Below, piece after piece: positions 1 through 6,200 of a stretch of DNA of 6,200 bases. Source of the stretch: Paludibacter sp. (GTDB lineage Bacteria > Bacteroidota > Bacteroidia > Bacteroidales > Paludibacteraceae); NCBI GenBank assembly GCA_028705705.1, contig JAQWCZ010000124.1:1-6200 (forward strand), read 5' to 3'. The translations under genes were made by a program, and so were the position numbers. How positions within the stretch are numbered: the first letter of the stretch is position 1; each line of letters begins with the position of its first letter. Below the pieces are notes generated by a model that searched no databases, had not been told where the DNA came from, and worked only from the letters and a program-made list of their open reading frames with translations.

Positions 1-491
1 GAAAAGTTCTCCAGCAAAATCAGAAAACAAACGATGGCTGACAGTACCATCAAGATTTTAAAGAATTTATTCTCATTTGCAGCCGAATTTTTTATCCGTG
101 CGACAAAATCCGCTGCAATAATTATTAAGGATAACTTTCCCAATTCTGATGGTTGAAACTGAAAACCGCCCAATTGCAACCAACGGGTAGCATCATTTTC
201 GGTCTTACCCTTGAACAATACCAAAATCAGGGTCACCATTGAAAAAGCAAGTAGTACAAATGCACTTATGCGAATGTATTTTGCCGTAATCAAATGCACG
301 ACAAAAGCGATAAAAGCTCCCATTACCAGAAACAGTACATGGCGTAACATGGGTGCAGTGTGATTAATCGATTTGAAAGCCAACGTACTTGAAGCACTGA
401 ACATTTCAACAGCCGATATGAAACACAAGCCGATAAACACAGCCCATATTTCCGCATCACCTTTGAGATATTTCTTTAATATTGAATCCAT
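1..491 (-). CDS. ftsW: FtsW, septal peptidoglycan polymerase (SEDS family), N-terminal part; 3' end outside window
   Basis: This is the first 163 codons of a SEDS-family membrane protein, open to the window edge and starting at the ATG at 491-489. Hydrophobic segments lie at about residues 14-33, 50-69, 73-93, 117-132 and 144-160, as expected for the N-terminal half of a ten-helix protein. The family motif ATRWLQLGGFQFQPSELGK spans residues 101-119; FQPSEL is the hallmark of FtsW/RodA/SpoVE. SEDS proteins polymerise glycan strands from lipid II in the inner membrane, and FtsW does this at the septum with a class B PBP. FtsW is preferred over RodA because the gene follows murD in a dcw cluster that also encodes an FtsI-type PBP. 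The leader is A/T-rich without a Shine-Dalgarno motif, as is usual in Bacteroidota. The catalytic half lies outside the window and cannot be checked. Confidence 0.92.
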   Translation of the reverse strand, partial: MDSILKKYLKGDAEIWAVFIGLCFISAVEMFSASSTLAFKSINHTAPMLRHVLFLVMGAFIAFVVHLITAKYIRISAFVLLAFSMVTLILVLFKGKTENDATRWLQLGGFQFQPSELGKLSLIIIAADFVARIKNSAANENKFFKILMVLSAIVCFLILLENF

Positions 492-578
492 TTTTATAAG
501 TTTTGTCTACAGTCTACGGTCGCCAGACACCATTATTTACTATTAGCTATTCGCTTTCCGTTTTTCGCTATTCGCTTT
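492..578 (-). repeat. murD-ftsW spacer made of a degenerate 7-base periodic repeat
   Basis: On the coding (minus) strand, from just after the murD TGA, the spacer divides into consecutive heptamers: AGCGAAT, AGCGAAA, AACGGAA, AGCGAAT, AGCTAAT, AGTAAAT, AATGGTG, TCTGGCG, ACCGTAG, ACTGTAG, ACAAAAC. The short sequence TTATAAAA then leads into the ftsW ATG. The first six units and the ACCGTAG/ACTGTAG pair are clear variants of each other, while AATGGTG and TCTGGCG are poor matches. Similar units recur in the spacers before murD and mraY. No gene, promoter consensus or terminator is visible here. The period is seen directly; the function is unknown. Confidence 0.7.
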
Positions 579-1913
579 TCAAAGCGCTCTCACGCATTGT
601 TTAAACTGCCTCCCTCTGTCTTCGTAATTTTCGAATAAATCGAAACTCGCGCAGCAGGGCGACAGTAGCACCGTATCTCCCTCACTTGCAAACCGGTATG
701 CTTTACTAACCGCTTCTTCCATTGAGAGAGCATCAGCAATCACTTCTTTTTTTCCATCGAAATAGGTATGCAATGGTTTATTATCAACACCCAAAAACAC
801 CAAAGCACGAACCTTGTTCCGCACCAACTCTTCTATTTCACTGTAATCATTCCCTTTGTCGGTACCCCCCAGTATCAATACAACCGGCGTTTTCATGCTT
901 TGCAGTGCATACCAACATGAATTAACATTCGTAGCCTTTGAATCGTTGACAAATTTTACATTGCGAACGGTAGCCACGTACTCAAGCCGATGTTCCACTC
1001 CTTGAAAATCGAGCAAAGATTTTCGAATGGTTTCTTTTTTCACATCAAGTACTGTAGCTGTAAGTCCTGCTGCCATGGAATTATAGGTGTTGTGAATTCC
1101 TTGTAAAGCTAATTCTGATGTTGGCATAATAAATAATGTTTTTAGGGTATCGATAATTAGTTTTTCTTCTTCTATAAACGCTTTGGTTTTTTCTGATTTC
1201 TCCAAAGCAAAAGGATATATCGCAGATTGTATTTTTCTCTTCGCCATTTCTTTTTGAATTACGGGATCCTGACTCCAAAAGATGAAAGCATCTTTTTCCG
1301 TCTGATTCTGTATAATTCTGAATTTCGCATCCACATATTTCTGAAATTCATAATCATAGCGATCGAGGTGATCGGGTGTAATATTCAGCAAAACAGCAAT
1401 ATCAGCTTTGAACTCAAACATGTGGTCAAGTTGGAAACTACTTAGTTCAATCACATAGTATGCATGTGGTTCTAACGCCACCTGTAAAGCCAAGCTGTTC
1501 CCGATATTACCGGCCAGACCAACATCCAACCCTGCATTTTTCAGGATATGATATATTAGCGTTGTCGTGGTTGTTTTGCCATTACTTCCGGTAATACAAA
1601 TCATTCTGGCATCTGTATACCGACCTGCGAACTCTATCTCCGAGATAACCGGAATACCCTGTGCCACTATTTTCTTCATCAAGGGAGCTTTATCCGGAAT
1701 GCCAGGACTCTTTATCACCTCATTAGCATTTAGAATTAAAGACTCAGTATGTTGTTGCTCCTCCCACGGAATCTGATGCTCTTCGAGCATGGCTTTGTAA
1801 GATGATTTGATGACGGAAAAATCCGACACAAAAACATCAAAACCTTTTTGCTTCGCGAGTACTGCTGCACCCGTTCCACTTTCTCCTGCTCCTAAAATAA
1901 CTATTCTTTTCAA
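579..1913 (-). CDS. murD: MurD, UDP-N-acetylmuramoyl-L-alanine--D-glutamate ligase
   Basis: This cytoplasmic ATP-dependent Mur ligase adds D-glutamate to UDP-MurNAc-L-Ala. The protein has 444 residues, a normal family length. The N-terminal Rossmann-like domain begins KRIVILGAGESGTGAAVLA. The P-loop GSNGKTT is at residues 109-115, ELSSFQLD at 156-163 and ITPDHLDRY at 178-186. K197 in VDAKF is the expected carbamylated lysine. The C-terminal domain carries NDSKATN, LGGTDKG and SPCCASFDLF. The start appears to be TTG (1913-1911): an in-frame TAA lies 6 bases upstream of it, no ATG or GTG lies between, and the Rossmann strand begins immediately, so a later start would delete it. The gene sits between mraY and ftsW in the usual dcw order. 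Its TGA stop abuts the heptamer-rich spacer before ftsW. Confidence 0.97.
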   Translation of the reverse strand: MKRIVILGAGESGTGAAVLAKQKGFDVFVSDFSVIKSSYKAMLEEHQIPWEEQQHTESLILNANEVIKSPGIPDKAPLMKKIVAQGIPVISEIEFAGRYTDARMICITGSNGKTTTTTLIYHILKNAGLDVGLAGNIGNSLALQVALEPHAYYVIELSSFQLDHMFEFKADIAVLLNITPDHLDRYDYEFQKYVDAKFRIIQNQTEKDAFIFWSQDPVIQKEMAKRKIQSAIYPFALEKSEKTKAFIEEEKLIIDTLKTLFIMPTSELALQGIHNTYNSMAAGLTATVLDVKKETIRKSLLDFQGVEHRLEYVATVRNVKFVNDSKATNVNSCWYALQSMKTPVVLILGGTDKGNDYSEIEELVRNKVRALVFLGVDNKPLHTYFDGKKEVIADALSMEEAVSKAYRFASEGDTVLLSPCCASFDLFENYEDRGRQFKQCVRAL

Positions 1914-1970
1914 CTTCTTTTATGTCTATAGTTTACCGTCAACCGTCCACGGTTTATGTTATTCGCTATT
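1914..1970 (-). repeat. Degenerate 7-base periodic repeat in the leader of murD
   Basis: On the minus strand this reads as heptamers AGCGAAT, AACATAA, ACCGTGG, ACGGTTG, ACGGTAA, ACTATAG, ACATAAA, followed by AGAAG and the murD TTG. Units such as ACCGTGG and ACTATAG parallel ACCGTAG and ACTGTAG before ftsW, and AATAGCGAA is shared exactly with that spacer. The A-rich end of the array is the immediate translation leader of murD. Confidence 0.68.
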
Positions 1971-1971
1971 T

Positions 1972-1993
1972 GGGCGCAAGCATTACGCCCCTA
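1972..1993 (-). repeat. GGGCG/CGCCC palindrome downstream of mraY
   Basis: On the minus strand the element is TAGGGGCGTAATGCTTGCGCCC. GGGCGTAA pairs with TTGCGCCC through 8 bp, including one U-G wobble as RNA, around a 3-base loop TGC. It begins 6 bases after the mraY stop codon. A second element of the same design (TAGGGGCG, 8-bp stem, 3-base loop, CGCCC) lies after murE at 3352-3381. No U-tract follows, so it is not a standard intrinsic terminator. It resembles a REP-like dispersed palindrome, which is an inference from form only. Confidence 0.7.
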
Positions 1994-1999
1994 TCTTTT

Positions 2000-3265
2000 T
2001 TATCTGATTTTCAACGTTATAATCGTCAGCGCACCCAAAATCAGCCCGATAATCCAGAACCGGATTACAATCTTCGATTCCGGCAGTGCTGTTTTAGGAT
2101 TTTGGATTAAAGCCTGAATGCTGCCATCGCCCGGTTTTTGATAATGGTGATGCAAAGGGGCCATTTTAAATATCCGCTTTCCTTCTCCATATCTTTTCTT
2201 GGTGTATTTGAAGTACCCGACCTGCAACATCACCGATAAATTTTCCACCAGGAATACACCACATAAAATAGGAATCAGCAATTCTTTCCGGATGGCAATG
2301 GCAAAGACCGCAATGATACCACCAATGGTGAGACTGCCTGTATCGCCCATGAAAACCTGTGCCGGAAAAGCATTATACCACAGAAAACCGATGGTAGCGC
2401 CTATAAATGCACCGGCAAACACCAACATTTCACCTGTTCCCGGAATGTACATAATATTCAGGTAACCGGCATAATTCACGTTACCAGACACATAGGCCAA
2501 TATCCCGAGTATCACCCCAATGATTGCCGAGGAACCTGTCGCTAATCCATCCAGTCCGTCGGTCATGTTTGCACCATTAGATACCGCTGTAACAATAAAA
2601 ATCACAATTAGCACGAAAAATATCCATCCGTAAATTTGGGATTTATCCCCTAAGAATTTGAACGCATCTGCATAATTCAGGTTATTGTTTTTAAAGAACG
2701 GGATGGTTGATTTGGTCGATTTGACATCATGCTTGGCATATTGCACCTCTTCAACACGATTGGTGTCTCCTTTAATTTCAATGTTCTCGCGTATAACGAC
2801 ATCCGGACTTAAATATAAAGTCAGACCGACAATCAGTCCGAGACCCACTTGTCCCACAATCTTAAATTTCCCGCTCAATCCTTCCTTATTCTTTCTGAAA
2901 ACCTTGATATAGTCATCGAGAAAACCGATGGCTCCCAGCCAGACTGTGGTAATGATCATGAGCAAAATATAGATGTTTGTCAGATCGGCAACCAGGAAAG
3001 TCGGTACCAGAATAGCAATAATGATGATGATACCGCCCATGGTGGGAGTTCCTTTTTTCTTCATTTGTCCCTCCAGACCGAGATCACGCACAATCTCACC
3101 GATTTGCTTGCGTTGCAGCAGGTCAATGATCTTTCGACCAAACAAGGTTGATAACATCAATCCCAGTATAAAGGCAACACCCGTACGAAACGATATGTAG
3201 TTGAACATTCCCGCTCCGGGAAAATCAAACGCTTTGTCTAAATAGGTAAACAGGTGATATAACAT
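2000..3265 (-). CDS. mraY: MraY, phospho-N-acetylmuramoyl-pentapeptide-transferase
   Basis: This integral membrane enzyme transfers phospho-MurNAc-pentapeptide from UDP to undecaprenyl phosphate, making lipid I. Motifs in order: GTPTMGG (residues 72-78), the catalytic-site FLDDYIK (115-121) with D117 and D118, [15 protein letters not shown] (230-244), [19 protein letters not shown] (298-316) and [12 protein letters not shown] (368-379) with the HHH triplet. The length of 421 residues exceeds the roughly 360 of the E. coli enzyme. The extra sequence is a hydrophilic stretch at about 157-207, between membrane segments, and about 16 residues at 380-396 before the last helix ([20 protein letters not shown]). 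Long MraY proteins are, as I recall, usual in Bacteroidales. The ATG at 3265-3263 gives the expected N-terminus. The gene follows murE directly, without murF. Confidence 0.97.
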   Translation of the reverse strand: MLYHLFTYLDKAFDFPGAGMFNYISFRTGVAFILGLMLSTLFGRKIIDLLQRKQIGEIVRDLGLEGQMKKKGTPTMGGIIIIIAILVPTFLVADLTNIYILLMIITTVWLGAIGFLDDYIKVFRKNKEGLSGKFKIVGQVGLGLIVGLTLYLSPDVVIRENIEIKGDTNRVEEVQYAKHDVKSTKSTIPFFKNNNLNYADAFKFLGDKSQIYGWIFFVLIVIFIVTAVSNGANMTDGLDGLATGSSAIIGVILGILAYVSGNVNYAGYLNIMYIPGTGEMLVFAGAFIGATIGFLWYNAFPAQVFMGDTGSLTIGGIIAVFAIAIRKELLIPILCGVFLVENLSVMLQVGYFKYTKKRYGEGKRIFKMAPLHHHYQKPGDGSIQALIQNPKTALPESKIVIRFWIIGLILGALTIITLKIR

Positions 3266-3300
3266 ATTATTTACTATTTTTTCATTTACTATTTACAATT
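3266..3300 (-). repeat. Short 7-base periodic repeat in the leader of mraY
   Basis: On the minus strand the leader contains TGTAAAT, AGTAAAT, an 8-base GAAAAAAT, AGTAAAT, then AAT and the mraY ATG. The 13-mer AATAGTAAATAAT is shared exactly with the murD-ftsW spacer (positions about 532-545). The array is shorter and more A/T-rich than the other two, so chance low complexity is a stronger alternative here. Confidence 0.5.
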
Positions 3301-3301
3301 A

Positions 3302-3364
3302 TTCAACCATGGGCGAATTTTCATTTATAATCTCGCGAATGCTGATTTTCAACATAGGGCGAAT
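3302..3364 (+). repeat. Direct repeat pair TTCAAC-N3-GGGCGAAT in the murE-mraY spacer
   Basis: TTCAACCATGGGCGAAT (3302-3318) and TTCAACATAGGGCGAAT (3348-3364) match at all bases except the central three, with starts 46 bases apart. The second copy is one arm of the palindrome beside the murE stop. The first has no adjacent partner arm, which suggests a half-unit or a degraded second element. The sequence between them also contains CGCGAATGC, related to the arm. Confidence 0.6.
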
Positions 3365-3381
3365 GCGATTCGCCCCTACGT
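3352..3381 (-). repeat. GGGCG/CGCCC palindrome overlapping the murE stop codon
   Basis: On the minus strand, GGGCGAAT (3375-3368) pairs perfectly with ATTCGCCC (3364-3357) around the loop CGC. With one bulged G the stem extends through ACGTA against TATGT, one of these pairs being a G-U wobble, giving about 13 bp. The TAG at 3378-3376, inside the left arm, is the stop codon of murE. It is the same kind of element as 1972-1993. It has no U-tract, so termination is not supported. It could affect mRNA processing or stability, but nothing in the sequence shows this. Confidence 0.75.
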
Positions 3382-4824
3382 GAAACAAATATTTACTTCT
3401 TCACGGTCATCAAAATGATATTTCACTCCCTGGATAATTTGATAGTTTTCGTGGCCTTTACCGGCGATGAGCACCACATCGCCCGGCTGCGCCAGGGCAC
3501 AAGCCGTTTTGATGGCTTCACGCCGATCAACAATGGTTAGGGCTTTCGTTCGTTGCACCACATCCAATCCGTCGGTCATATCCTTCAATATCTCCAGCGG
3601 ATCTTCAAACCTCGGATTATCTGACGTCAGAATAGCTTTCCAGCTTCCATCCACCGCTTCTCTTGCCATCATGGGTCGCTTTCCTTTATCCCGGTTACCG
3701 CCACAACCGACCACAGTAATCAACCGACCGCTTCCCTGCAATATCTGGTTAATGGTCGAGATTACATTATTTAGGGCATCAGGCGTATGGGCATAATCTA
3801 CAATAGCTGTAAATCCTGCAGGAGCATGCAGGGTTTCAAAACGTCCGGAGACCGATTTCAACGAGCTGATGATTCTCAATGTTTCCATTTCGTCAGCATC
3901 CAGTAATACCGCGGCACCATATACGGCCGACAGATTGCTGGCGTTGAATTTACCGATGAACGAAACATTTACTTCTTTGTCGTTCATGTCGAGCAACATT
4001 CCTTCAAAGCTATGTTCCAGTATTTTCGTTTTGAAATCAGCCAGTCCACGGAGCGAATAAGTATATTTTTTTGCTTTTGTATTTTGCAACATCACCATCC
4101 CGTTTTTATCATCTGCATTAGTCAGGGCAAAGCTATCTTCCGGCAACAAATCAAAGAATTTCTTTTTTGCTTTCAGGTAATTCTCAAAAGTCAGGTGGTA
4201 ATCAATGTGATCCCGGGTCAGATTGGTAAAAATACCCCCATCGAATTTCAGTCCGGCGATTCGTCCCTGTTCCACCGAGTGGGAGCTGACTTCCATGAAA
4301 GCATACGTACAACCCGCTTCCACCATCTGATGCAGCAAGGCATTCAAACTCAGGGCATCCGGCGTGGTATGTGTAGCTTCAACTTCCACATCATCAATAT
4401 AATTACACACTGTCGATAACAATCCGGTTTTATTCCCAAATTCCCTGAACAACTGGTACAACAAAGTCGCGATGGTTGTCTTGCCATTAGTCCCGGTGAC
4501 CCCCACCAGCGTCAATTTCGACGAAGGATAACCATGCCATGCAGCAGCCAGAAAGCCCAACGCGTCCGCGCTGTTGGCAACCTGAACACAAGTTACTTTG
4601 TTGAAGGCAGGCTCCGGCATTTGCTCGCAAACAACCGCTATAGCTCCTTTTTCAATGGCAGCAGCTATAAAATCATGACCATCGACAGCCGTTCCCCGTG
4701 TGGCAACGAACAAATAGCCCGGAGATACTTTCCGCGAGTCAAATTCAATTCCGGTAATCTCCAACTCCTGATTTCCAACAGAAGCAAGCACCTTTACATC
4801 CAGCAACAGTTCTTTTAACAGCAT
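3376..4824 (-). CDS. murE: MurE, UDP-MurNAc-L-Ala-D-Glu--meso-2,6-diaminopimelate ligase
   Basis: This cytoplasmic Mur ligase adds the third residue of the peptidoglycan stem peptide. It has 482 residues, a typical length. The N-terminal UDP-binding domain includes [19 protein letters not shown] (23-41). The P-loop GTNGKTT is at 111-117, HTTPDAL at 152-158, and [12 protein letters not shown] at 177-188. K220 in LKAKKKFF is the probable carbamylated lysine. In the C-terminal domain, DYAHTPDAL (343-351), [11 protein letters not shown] (373-383) and GKGHE (455-459) are present. DNPR at 402-405 is the motif associated with meso-DAP rather than lysine, so the cell wall is predicted to be DAP-type. 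The ATG is 12 bases after the PBP stop, which fits co-transcription. The last codons and TAG run into a palindromic repeat, so the C-terminus (EEVNICFT) may have been reset by it. Confidence 0.97.
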   Translation of the reverse strand: MLLKELLLDVKVLASVGNQELEITGIEFDSRKVSPGYLFVATRGTAVDGHDFIAAAIEKGAIAVVCEQMPEPAFNKVTCVQVANSADALGFLAAAWHGYPSSKLTLVGVTGTNGKTTIATLLYQLFREFGNKTGLLSTVCNYIDDVEVEATHTTPDALSLNALLHQMVEAGCTYAFMEVSSHSVEQGRIAGLKFDGGIFTNLTRDHIDYHLTFENYLKAKKKFFDLLPEDSFALTNADDKNGMVMLQNTKAKKYTYSLRGLADFKTKILEHSFEGMLLDMNDKEVNVSFIGKFNASNLSAVYGAAVLLDADEMETLRIISSLKSVSGRFETLHAPAGFTAIVDYAHTPDALNNVISTINQILQGSGRLITVVGCGGNRDKGKRPMMAREAVDGSWKAILTSDNPRFEDPLEILKDMTDGLDVVQRTKALTIVDRREAIKTACALAQPGDVVLIAGKGHENYQIIQGVKYHFDDREEVNICFT

Positions 4825-4836
4825 AAGCGTATATTT

Positions 4837-6200
4837 CTATTGTAATTCCAATTCAATTATACTCCCTTCCTTCAGTCTTGTGCCGGGTTCCAGACTTTGG
4901 GCTATTACTTTTCCACTCCCTTTTACCCTTACATCCAATCCCAGCATTCCCAGCATATAAAAAGCATCCTTAACACCCATGCCTGATACATCAGGAACCA
5001 GCCCTTTCTGAATCTTATAGGTATCCAACGACAGCAGATTTCCTTCATTGGAAGCTTGTTTCACCCAGCCACGCAATTCCGGATTATCAACCGGCAACGC
5101 AAGTTCTTGTATTACCTTTTTCAGCGCAAATGCATTTCCGCTTTTTATTTCCGGTAAATAAGGATGTTTTCTGACAGAATCATTCGCGATTCGATCCGGC
5201 GACCAGCTTGATTTCAACAGCATAGTACGTTCAGCCACTTTTTTGAAGATACTACCAGCCATCCGTCCCCCCGAAGGTGCACCTTGTGGAGCCGTCAAAA
5301 CAACAATCGCTGAATATTGAGGATTATCCGCCGGGAAATAACCACAGAAAGAAACATTATGTCGTGTCTGACCGGTTCTGTATCCAAGTCCGCCCTGCGA
5401 AATTTGCGCTGTGCCCGTTTTTCCTGCAATCCGTACAATTGTGGATTGAGCTGTTTTGGCAGTAGCAAATTTTCCATCTACCACTTCTTTTAATGTTTGC
5501 TGAACTTCTTTCAGCGTTTGAGGCTTACAGATCGACTGTTTGAGCACTTCCGTTTCATAAGCTTGTACAATTTCCTCATTCCTTTTGACAGCCTTCACAA
5601 ACAAAGGTTTCACCATCTTCCCGTCATTGGCAATGGCATTGAAAAGCGTTAATGTATAGATAGGTGGAATTTTAGATTCATAACCAATTGAAATCCAAGC
5701 AAGGGATGTTTTATACCATTCATTTTTATCTTTCTTAGGATGTTTGATCCAGGGTTTTGCAACCCCTTTCATCTGCAAAGGCAACAAATCATTCAAGCGA
5801 AGATCGTATAATTTTTCAATATATTTTTCAGGATTATCAGCAAATGATTTCATCACTATTTTTGAAACACCCACATTGGATGAAGCCTGGATAATTTCAT
5901 TCACATGTAATCTGCCATATCCTCCCCTGTGATAGTTGTGGTCTTTCATCAGCCGGTTGGCAATCGGAAGAACACCATTGCCAACGTCAACGACATCATT
6001 AATTTTCACTTTTCCTTCATCCAACACTGCAATCAGGGAGGCCACTTTAAATGTAGAACCAGGCTCTATTCTGTCGGTGAGTGCGTGGTTCTTGCCTTCA
6101 TAATAACTTTCAGATTTTTCGTCGTAATCCAGGTTTACCATGGCTTTTACCTCGCCGGTTTGTACTTCCATCACCACGATGCAACCTGACTTTGCACCCA
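4837..6200 (-). CDS. ftsI: FtsI/PBP3-type class B penicillin-binding protein with PASTA domain; 5' end outside window
   Basis: This is the C-terminal 453 codons of a septal D,D-transpeptidase, which cross-links peptidoglycan on the periplasmic side. The reading frame is open to the window edge: GAKSGCI precedes VVMEVQTGEVKAMVNL, so the GTG at 6177 is internal and not the start. The active-site motifs are all present: STFK (nucleophile Ser codon 6057-6055), SSN in IQASSNVGVSK (codons from about 5883) and KTGT in AGKTGTAQ (about 5421-5410). After the transpeptidase domain comes a linker, then one PASTA domain of about 54 residues (VPDVSGMGVKDAFYML to IIELELQ) at 5001-4840. FtsI is preferred over other class B PBPs because murE follows at 12 bases. 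The membrane anchor and dimerisation domain lie outside the window. Confidence 0.95.
   Translation of the reverse strand, partial: GAKSGCIVVMEVQTGEVKAMVNLDYDEKSESYYEGKNHALTDRIEPGSTFKVASLIAVLDEGKVKINDVVDVGNGVLPIANRLMKDHNYHRGGYGRLHVNEIIQASSNVGVSKIVMKSFADNPEKYIEKLYDLRLNDLLPLQMKGVAKPWIKHPKKDKNEWYKTSLAWISIGYESKIPPIYTLTLFNAIANDGKMVKPLFVKAVKRNEEIVQAYETEVLKQSICKPQTLKEVQQTLKEVVDGKFATAKTAQSTIVRIAGKTGTAQISQGGLGYRTGQTRHNVSFCGYFPADNPQYSAIVVLTAPQGAPSGGRMAGSIFKKVAERTMLLKSSWSPDRIANDSVRKHPYLPEIKSGNAFALKKVIQELALPVDNPELRGWVKQASNEGNLLSLDTYKIQKGLVPDVSGMGVKDAFYMLGMLGLDVRVKGSGKVIAQSLEPGTRLKEGSIIELELQ

Noticed and set aside
492..578. CRISPR array or iteron-type origin from the repeated units
   Set aside because: The units are 7 bases long, degenerate and without spacers, and no replication or cas gene is nearby.
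1972..1993. Intrinsic terminator after mraY (and likewise after murE at 3352-3381)
   Set aside because: The hairpins are GC-rich but no run of U follows on the minus strand, and termination inside this essential operon would be unexpected.
2004..2015. The 12-mer CTGATTTTCAAC occurs both at the end of mraY and in the murE-mraY spacer (3342-3353)
   Set aside because: One copy is coding sequence, and the copies lie on opposite sides of their palindromes. I treat it as probably coincidental A/T-rich similarity.
3266..3400. Internal Bacteroidota promoter (TTTG, then TAnnTTTG) before mraY
   Set aside because: No spacer contains a TAnnTTTG match on the minus strand. The nearest candidate, ATATTTG at the end of murE, has the wrong spacing.
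4012..4419. A 135-codon open frame on the plus strand, with others at 3467-3796 and 2849-3151
   Set aside because: They lie antisense inside well-supported murE and mraY, show no recognisable domain, and are expected by chance opposite long genes.
6175..6177. Start of the PBP at the GTG near the window edge
   Set aside because: The frame stays open to the edge with family-like residues upstream, and a start here would remove the membrane anchor and N-terminal domain.

Overview
The window is a stretch of the division and cell wall (dcw) cluster of a Bacteroidota bacterium, probably order Bacteroidales. All five genes lie on the minus strand. Read in the direction of transcription (right to left) they are: ftsI-type transpeptidase (5' end outside the window), murE, mraY, murD and ftsW (3' end outside the window). 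The assignment to Bacteroidota rests on three things: the gene order without murF between murE and mraY, a long MraY with an extra hydrophilic loop, and A-rich leaders without a clear Shine-Dalgarno sequence.

Layout by coordinate: 1-491 N-terminal part of FtsW; 492-578 spacer; 579-1913 MurD, apparently starting with TTG; 1914-1999 spacer; 2000-3265 MraY; 3266-3375 spacer; 3376-4824 MurE with a meso-diaminopimelate specificity motif; 4825-4836 a 12-base gap; 4837-6200 class B penicillin-binding protein with transpeptidase and PASTA domains. The plus strand carries no gene I can support.

Together the genes build and cross-link septal peptidoglycan. MurD adds D-Glu and MurE adds meso-DAP to the cytoplasmic UDP-MurNAc peptide. 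MraY moves the finished UDP-MurNAc-pentapeptide onto undecaprenyl phosphate to make lipid I. FtsW (glycan polymerase) and FtsI (transpeptidase) use the resulting lipid II at the septum.

The genes are conventional, and I found no new protein system. The unexplained structure is in the three longer spacers. Each holds a degenerate 7-base periodic repeat ending just before the next start codon. Two also hold a GGGCG/CGCCC palindrome of shared design (8-bp stem, 3-base loop) just downstream of the previous gene. One of these palindromes supplies the murE stop codon. These look like small dispersed repeats that have settled in the spacers of an essential operon.
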